A program made the position numbers and the translations under genes. This document shows positions 40,003-44,848 of a stretch of DNA of 44,848 bases, in pieces; position 1 is the stretch's first letter; every line of letters begins with the position of its first letter. This stretch comes from Thermoleophilia bacterium (lineage in GTDB: Bacteria; Actinomycetota; Thermoleophilia; Gaiellales; Gaiellaceae): the NCBI GenBank assembly GCA_014534345.1, contig JACVRR010000006.1, positions 1 through 44,848 on the forward strand. The letters run 5' to 3'. The notes below the pieces were generated by a model. That model saw only the letters and a list, made by a program, of their open reading frames with translations. It searched no databases and was not told where the DNA came from.

Positions 40003-40820
40003 GCGAGCGCTCGGTCGTCTCCCTGCGCGACGTCACGAAGGTCTTCCCGCGCGGAGAGGTGCGCGCACTGGAGAACATCGACCTCGAGATCCGCCCGGGC
40101 GAGTTCGTCTCGCTGATCGGCCCCTCCGGCTGCGGCAAGTCGACGCTGCTCCGCGTCGTCGGCGACCTCGTCGAGCCGACGGCGGGCGCCGTCGTGGTCA
40201 ACGGCAAGCCGGCCCACCAGGCGCGGCTCGACCGCGATTACGGGATCGTGTTCCAGGACGCCGTCCTGTTCGACTGGCGCACGGTGGCGAGGAACATCGC
40301 GCTGCCCCTGGAGATGCTCGGCTGGAACCGGCACCGCCGCGCCGAGCGGGTTCGCGAGATGCTCGACCTCGTCGAGCTGGACGGGTTCGGCGAGCACCAT
40401 CCGTGGCAGCTCTCCGGCGGGATGCAGCAGCGCGTCTCGATCGCACGCGCACTCGCCTTCGACCCGCCGCTGCTGTTGATGGACGAGCCGTTCGGGGCGC
40501 TGGACGAGATGACCCGCGAGCGGCTCAACCTCGAGCTACTGAGAATCTGGGAGGCGAGCGGCAGCACGGTGATCTTCGTCACCCACTCGATCGCAGAGGC
40601 GGTCTTTCTCTCGACCCGCGTGGTTGTCATGTCGCCGCGGCCCGGGCGGATCGCGGGCATCGTCGAGATCGACCTGCCGTATCCCCGGACCGCCGAGACG
40701 CGGGAGCAGCCGCGGTACTCCGACCACGTCCGCGACGTCCGCAAACTGCTGCGCACGCGAGCCGGCCTCGGCAGCGCCGACGCGGCCGCCGAGCCGGCGC
40801 CGGAGGAGGACGTCTACTGA
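39999..40820 (+). CDS. ABC transporter ATP-binding protein
   Basis: The 273-residue ATPase has Walker A GPSGCGKSTLL, Q-loop IVFQDAVLFDW, signature LSGGMQQRVSIARAL, Walker B LLLMDEPFGALDE and the switch His in IFVTHSIAEAVFLS. It belongs with the nitrate/sulfonate/taurine/pyrimidine importers. It powers the importer formed by the two neighbouring permeases. The start overlaps the permease stop (ATGA). Confidence 0.96.
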   Translation: MSERSVVSLRDVTKVFPRGEVRALENIDLEIRPGEFVSLIGPSGCGKSTLLRVVGDLVEPTAGAVVVNGKPAHQARLDRDYGIVFQDAVLFDWRTVARNIALPLEMLGWNRHRRAERVREMLDLVELDGFGEHHPWQLSGGMQQRVSIARALAFDPPLLLMDEPFGALDEMTRERLNLELLRIWEASGSTVIFVTHSIAEAVFLSTRVVVMSPRPGRIAGIVEIDLPYPRTAETREQPRYSDHVRDVRKLLRTRAGLGSADAAAEPAPEEDVY

Positions 40821-40831
40821 GCACGCGGCCG

Positions 40832-41665
40832 GTGGAGCCTCAGGCGGGCGCGATCCTCGTCGAGCCGCCGGAGCGGACCCTCGGGCGCCGGCTGCGCGGA
40901 CGCGCGGCGGACTGGGGCCCCGCGCTCGGCGTCTTCGTGCTCGGCCTCGCGCTCTGGGAAGGGCTCGTGCAGGGGTTGGACGTCGAGCGCTTCCTCCTGC
41001 CGCCGCCCTCCGAGATCCTCGAGACGCTGCGCGAGAACTGGGGTCCGCTCTCGGGCGCCGCTTGGTTCACGTTCCAGGAGGCGCTCGGTGGATTCGCGAT
41101 CGGCTCGGCCGCGGGCATCGCAGTCGCGCTCGTCCTCGCTCGCTGGCGGCGCGTCGGGCGCGCGATCATGCCCTACGCGATCGCGGCGAACGCCGTCCCG
41201 ATCATCGCGTTCGCACCGATCACGAACAACTGGTTCGGAGTCACGAACAAGTCGTCGAAGATGGCGATCGCGGCCGTGCTGGTCTTCTTCCCGGTGCTGG
41301 TCAACACGCTCCGCGGCCTGACATCCGTGCGGCCTGCTTCGATCGAGCTCATGCGCTCCTACGCGGCCGGCGAGCTCGACGTCTTCCGGCGGGTGCGGAT
41401 CCCGAACGCCCTTCCCTTCGTGTTCACCGGGTTGAAGGTGGCGACCGTACTCGCGATGATCGGCGCCATCGTGGGCGACTACTTCGGAGGCTCGCAGGAC
41501 TCGCTCGGAATCCAGATCCGCCGCTCGGCCGGCATCTTCGCGTTCACGCACGCCTGGGCGGCGATCGTGCTCGCCAGCGCGCTCGGGATCGCGTTCTACG
41601 CCGCGGTCGCGGTCGCCGAGCGGCTGACGATGCGACGGTACCCCTCGGCTCGCAGGGCCGACTAG
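40832..41665 (+). CDS. ABC transporter permease, second subunit
   Basis: The protein (277 residues from this GTG) has six helices and the EAA loop ELMRSYAAGELDVFRRVRIPNALPFVFTGLKVA. It pairs with the first permease in a heterodimer. Start is uncertain: a GGAGGAGG site at 40802-40809 sits eight bases before a CTG (40817) that overlaps the ATPase stop as CTGA, like the ATGA/GTGA junctions elsewhere; the GTG given here has no ribosome site of its own. The true start may therefore be CTG (282 residues). Confidence 0.88.
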   Translation: MEPQAGAILVEPPERTLGRRLRGRAADWGPALGVFVLGLALWEGLVQGLDVERFLLPPPSEILETLRENWGPLSGAAWFTFQEALGGFAIGSAAGIAVALVLARWRRVGRAIMPYAIAANAVPIIAFAPITNNWFGVTNKSSKMAIAAVLVFFPVLVNTLRGLTSVRPASIELMRSYAAGELDVFRRVRIPNALPFVFTGLKVATVLAMIGAIVGDYFGGSQDSLGIQIRRSAGIFAFTHAWAAIVLASALGIAFYAAVAVAERLTMRRYPSARRAD

Positions 41666-41714
41666 GGGCGACAGGGCAAGCGAGCCAGTTCACCGAGAGA
41701 AAGGGGAAGTGCGG

Positions 41715-42851
41715 ATGCAGGGTCGGAGGTCATGGTGGACGACCGCGCTACTGGTCGTCGCAGCGCTCGTCCTCCTCGCCGGCTGCGGGGGGGACGACAA
41801 CGGCGAGGCGGGCGAGGACGGCGACACCGCGCCGCAGCAGCGTGACAGGGTCACGCTCCAGCTCAAGTGGGTCACCCAGGCGCAGTTCGCGGGCTACTAC
41901 GCCGCGGAGGAGCAGGGGTACTACGAAGACGAGGGGCTCGACGTCACGATCCGCCCCGGCGGACCGGACATCGTCCCCGAGCAGGTCGTGCTGGGCGGCC
42001 AAGCGGAGTTCGGCATCAACTGGCTCGACAACACGCTGGCCACCCGCGACGAAGGCGGCCAGATCGTCAACGTCGCGCAGGTCTTCGCGCGCTCCGGCAT
42101 GACGGAGATCGTCTGGGCCGACAGCGACATCCAGGACATCACCGACCTCAGGGGCAAGAAGGTCGGCGTCTGGCTCGGCGGCAACGAGCACAAGCTCTTC
42201 GCCGCGCTGAACAAGAACGGCCTCGACCCGCAGAAGGACGTCGAGATCGTCGCCCAGCCGTTCGACATGAACCTCTTCATCAACCGCGAGATCGACGCCG
42301 CGGCCGCGATGACGTACAACGAGCTCGCGCAGGTGCTCGAGACGAAGAACCCCGAGACGGACGAGCTCTTCCAGCTCGAGGATCTTCGCGTGTTCAAGAT
42401 GTCGGACCTCGGCACCGGGGCCCTCGAGGACGGGATCTTCGTCCGCGAGGATTGGATAGCCGACGAGACCAACCAGGACATCGCCCGGCGGTTCGTGAAG
42501 GCGAGCCTGAAGGGCTGGGTCTACTGCCGCGACAACCCCGACGACTGCGTCGACTACGTCCTCGCCGCGGGGCCGACCCTGGGCGAGGGCCACCAGCGCT
42601 GGATGATGAACGAGATCAACGCGCTCATCTGGCCGAACGAGACGGGCATCGGGATCATGGACGAGGACGACTTCGGCAACACGGCGGAGATCGCCGAGAG
42701 CTACGGCGTGATCAAGAACCCGGCCTCCGACGAGGCGTACCGCACCGACATCGCCGAGGCCGCCGTCGAGGAGCTGCGCGACGAGGACGTCGACGTCAAC
42801 GGCGAGGACTGGGAGAAGCCGGACGTGGAGGTCACCGAGGGCGGCGAGTAG
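41715..42851 (+). CDS. ABC transporter substrate-binding lipoprotein, NMT1/THI5-like
   Basis: The 378-residue lipoprotein has a signal peptide with lipobox LLAGC (Cys at ~24), an acidic linker, and the THI5/NMT1 fold: LKWVTQAQFAGYYAAEEQGYYEDEGL, GGQAEFGINWLDNTLATRD, VGVWLGGNEHKLFAAL and a periplasmic C terminus. Related proteins bind pyrimidine precursors of thiamine (ThiY) or sulfonates. Downstream dihydropyrimidinase points to a pyrimidine- or hydantoin-like ligand. The ATG is chosen for an AAGGGG site eight bases upstream. A hairpin follows the gene. Confidence 0.9.
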   Translation: MQGRRSWWTTALLVVAALVLLAGCGGDDNGEAGEDGDTAPQQRDRVTLQLKWVTQAQFAGYYAAEEQGYYEDEGLDVTIRPGGPDIVPEQVVLGGQAEFGINWLDNTLATRDEGGQIVNVAQVFARSGMTEIVWADSDIQDITDLRGKKVGVWLGGNEHKLFAALNKNGLDPQKDVEIVAQPFDMNLFINREIDAAAAMTYNELAQVLETKNPETDELFQLEDLRVFKMSDLGTGALEDGIFVREDWIADETNQDIARRFVKASLKGWVYCRDNPDDCVDYVLAAGPTLGEGHQRWMMNEINALIWPNETGIGIMDEDDFGNTAEIAESYGVIKNPASDEAYRTDIAEAAVEELRDEDVDVNGEDWEKPDVEVTEGGE

Positions 42852-42870
42852 CACCGCAGAGAAGCTCAAC

Positions 42871-42905
42871 CGTGGCCGCCGGGAGGGATACTCTCGGCGG
42901 CCACG
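42871..42905 (+). terminator. Intercistronic hairpin between binding protein and dihydropyrimidinase
   Basis: CGTGGCCGCCG and CGGCGGCCACG form a perfect 11-bp stem with a 13-base loop, followed by TGTTT. It could stop part of the transcripts or stabilise the binding-protein mRNA while allowing lower expression of the enzyme 26 bp further on. Confidence 0.6.
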
Positions 42906-42930
42906 TGTTTCCCGCGAGGAGGACGGCGCG

Positions 42931-44340
42931 ATGTCGGTACTGATCAAGGGCGGCCGCGTGATCACCGCGGCCGACGACTACGTCGGGGACGTGTTCGTCG
43001 AGGACGAGCGGATCTCCGTGATCGGCGAGTCGCTCGACGTCGGCGCCGACCGGGTGATCGACGCGAGCGGCAAGTACGTGCTGCCGGGGTGCGTCGACCC
43101 GCACACGCACCTCGACATGCCCTTCGGCGGCACGGTCACGATCGACGACGTCGAGTCGGGCCACGTCTCGGCCGCGTTCGGCGGCACGACGTGCCACGTC
43201 GACTTCGTCATCCAGCCGCAGGGGCAGTCGTTCGCGCAGGCGCTCGAGACGTGGCACGCCAAGGCGAACGGCAAGGCGCTGATCGACTACGGCTACCACA
43301 TGGCCGTGACCGACGTGCGCGAGGGCGGCTCGCTGGAGGAGCTCGCGTCGCTGCCCGAGCAGGGCGTGACCTCCTACAAGCTGTTCATGGCCTACAAGGG
43401 CGCGCTCATGGTCGACGACGAGACGCTCTTCCGCACCATGCAGGTGGCGGCGGAGACGGGCGCCCTCGTCATGGTCCACGCGGAGAACGGCGACGCGATC
43501 GCCGTCCTCATCGAGCAGGCGCTGGCCGCCGGCCACAGCGAGCCGCACTGGCACGCGCTGACGCGACCGCCCGAGACCGAGGGAGAGGCGACCAACCGCG
43601 CCATCCAGCTCGCCCGGGTGGCCGGCGCGCCGCTGTACGTCGTCCACGTGTCGTGCAAGGAGGCCGTCGAGCCGATCGCTGCCGCACGCGAGAAGGGCTG
43701 GGACATCTGGGGCGAGACGTGCACGCAGTACTTCTTCGTCGACTACTCGTTCCTCGAGCGGCCTGACTTCGAGGGGGCGAAGTACGTGTACACGCCGCCG
43801 CCGCGCCCGAAGGAGCACCAGGACGTGCTGTGGGCGGCGGTGAAGAACGACGTGCTCTCGGCGATCTCGACCGACCACTGCTCGTTCAGCTGGGACGGGC
43901 AGAAGACGCTCGGCCGGGACGACTTCTCGAAGATCCCGAACGGGGGGCCCGGGCTCGAGAACCGGCTGCACATGATCCACGAGTTCGGCGTGCGCGCCGG
44001 GCGGATCTCGCTCAACCGCATGGTCGAGCTGCTGGCGACCAACCCGGCGAAGCTGTTCGGGCTCTACCCGCGCAAGGGCACGGTCGCAGTCGGGAGCGAC
44101 GCCGACCTGGTCGTCTTCGACCCCGACAAGCGGCTGACCATCTCCGCCTCGACGCACCGCTCCAAGGCCGACTACAACCTGTTCGAGGGGACCGAGGTGA
44201 CCGGCGCGCCCGAGGTCGTCCTGCGTCGCGGCGAGGTCCTGGTCGAGAACGACGAGCTCGTCGGACGGATCGGGTCGGGGCAGTTCGTCCGCCGGGCGCG
44301 GTTCCGCGAGGAGCTGAAGGCACCGACCGCCGTGGCGTAG
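42931..44340 (+). CDS. hydA: Dihydropyrimidinase / hydantoinase
   Basis: The 469-residue amidohydrolase has all metal ligands: DPHTHLDM (H58, H60), the carbamylated lysine K150 in SYKLFMAYKG, HAENGD (H183), VVHVSCKEA (H239) and the catalytic Asp in ISTDHCSFS (D315). The sequence NRLHMIHEFGVRAGR is typical of the dihydropyrimidinase group. It opens dihydrouracil, dihydrothymine or hydantoins to N-carbamoyl amino acids, which the M20 enzyme at 37382 could then hydrolyse. GAGGAGG before the ATG. Confidence 0.94.
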   Translation: MSVLIKGGRVITAADDYVGDVFVEDERISVIGESLDVGADRVIDASGKYVLPGCVDPHTHLDMPFGGTVTIDDVESGHVSAAFGGTTCHVDFVIQPQGQSFAQALETWHAKANGKALIDYGYHMAVTDVREGGSLEELASLPEQGVTSYKLFMAYKGALMVDDETLFRTMQVAAETGALVMVHAENGDAIAVLIEQALAAGHSEPHWHALTRPPETEGEATNRAIQLARVAGAPLYVVHVSCKEAVEPIAAAREKGWDIWGETCTQYFFVDYSFLERPDFEGAKYVYTPPPRPKEHQDVLWAAVKNDVLSAISTDHCSFSWDGQKTLGRDDFSKIPNGGPGLENRLHMIHEFGVRAGRISLNRMVELLATNPAKLFGLYPRKGTVAVGSDADLVVFDPDKRLTISASTHRSKADYNLFEGTEVTGAPEVVLRRGEVLVENDELVGRIGSGQFVRRARFREELKAPTAVA

Positions 44341-44346
44341 GCGCGC

Positions 44347-44382
44347 CCGCGCCGCGCCCCAGGGTGGCGGGACGCGGCGCGG
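44347..44382. terminator. Hairpin between convergent genes
   Basis: CCGCGCCGCG pairs with CGCGGCGCGG in a perfect 10-bp stem with a 16-base loop, in the 54 bp between convergent dihydropyrimidinase and FHA genes. There is no T tract, so a bidirectional terminator is likely but not certain. Confidence 0.5.
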
Positions 44383-44394
44383 CGGGCCGGGCGC

Positions 44395-44847
44395 CTAGCG
44401 CAGCTCGACGGTCAGCGCCGACTGACCGAGCGTGATCACGTCGCCATCGGCGAGCGCCTTCGGACCGTCGAGCCGCGCGCCGTTCACGTACGTCCCGTTG
44501 GTCGAGCCGAGGTCGGCGATCTCGATCGTCCCGTTCGCCGGGCGGACGAGGGCGTGGCGACCGGAGACTTGGGGGTCGGCGAGCGTGATGTCGGCTCCGC
44601 CCCCCTCGCGACCGATCAGGGTGGTCCCGTCGACAGCGAAGCGCCGTCCGGCAAGCTCGCCGCTGGTGACGACCAGCGTCGGCTTCGCGCCCGCGAGGGA
44701 CGGCGTGTCGGCGATCACGGTTCCCGAGCCGATCCTCGGACCGGGATCGAAGGTCGTCGACTCGGTGTCCCGGGGCGGCGGCGCGGCCGCTCCAGCGGTC
44801 GGCGTCGGGTCGCGCTCGTACGGCGGCGCGTAGCGCTCGCTCGGCAC
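44395..44847 (-). CDS. FHA domain protein (possibly truncated by window edge)
   Basis: The visible 150 residues have a Pro/Thr-rich disordered start and a C-terminal FHA domain (~residues 70-148) with TTLIGREGG, DPQVSGRHALVR and DLGSTNGTYVNG, holding the phosphothreonine-binding Arg, Ser, His and Asn. FHA domains bind pThr partners, commonly within Ser/Thr-kinase signalling. The frame starts with a GTG at the very end of the window, so the real start may lie outside. Confidence 0.88.
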   Translation of the reverse strand: MPSERYAPPYERDPTPTAGAAAPPPRDTESTTFDPGPRIGSGTVIADTPSLAGAKPTLVVTSGELAGRRFAVDGTTLIGREGGGADITLADPQVSGRHALVRPANGTIEIADLGSTNGTYVNGARLDGPKALADGDVITLGQSALTVELR

Positions 44848-44848
44848 C

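Overview
The window is GC-rich actinobacterial chromosome. I infer the Thermoleophilia/Gaiellales neighbourhood from style only: an rRNA operon, gatCAB, a BTAD/SARP regulator, an Rpf-like lytic enzyme, an LLM (F420-type) oxidoreductase, many GTG starts, and many genes with a TAnnnT hexamer 6-8 nt before the start codon (leaderless promoters). No insertion sequence, prophage, integrase or CRISPR array was seen, and most genes look like resident housekeeping genes.

Layout. 1-359 is the 5' end of 16S rRNA on the minus strand, with leader, boxA and a strong promoter up to 691. From 712 to 10122 an almost unbroken minus-strand block carries a tyrosyl-tRNA synthetase with altered signature motifs, a 3-methyladenine glycosylase, a RemA-like protein, a membrane protein, a DegT aminotransferase, ilvE, a YbaK editing protein, serA, a class V aminotransferase that probably serves as serC, and a second 2-hydroxyacid dehydrogenase. 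An exact 89-bp tandem duplication lies between the two serine genes. From 10189 to 14286, on the plus strand, come a membrane protein, a secreted Rpf-like lytic enzyme, a gene-poor stretch packed with perfect hairpins, a 33-residue basic ORF, and a split LigD system (ligase and polymerase as separate genes). From 14344 to 20621 the minus strand holds three related small proteins around a YjbQ protein, then gatB, gatA, gatC, a cold-shock gene and folD.

From 20656 to 29272 come an SRPBCC protein, a HisC-like aminotransferase and an amidohydrolase (plus), an M24 creatinase-like protein and a dienelactone hydrolase (minus), a PIG-V-type mannosyltransferase, tRNA-Cys, an M48 protease split by one extra base, and a DacZ-like diadenylate cyclase. 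The cyclase is divergent from an MFS transporter fused to a cyclic-nucleotide-binding domain, and a 17-bp palindrome sits between the two starts.

From 31.3 to 44.3 kb lie an LLM oxidoreductase, an M20 carbamoyl-amidohydrolase, a THI5/NMT1-type ABC importer (permease, ATPase, permease, lipoprotein) and a dihydropyrimidinase. Together these suggest import and hydrolytic breakdown of a pyrimidine- or hydantoin-like ring, perhaps with an F420-linked redox step. Embedded here is a membrane-anchored BTAD regulator with an extracytoplasmic propeller. Its promoter region carries five GAAACCG-like heptamers at about 11-bp spacing, the layout known for SARP operators. The window ends in an FHA-domain gene.

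The least explained signals are the hairpin array at 11.8-12.2 kb, the heptamer operator, the shared TAGGRTCCGC start-site motif, and the possible pyrimidine-ring catabolic set.
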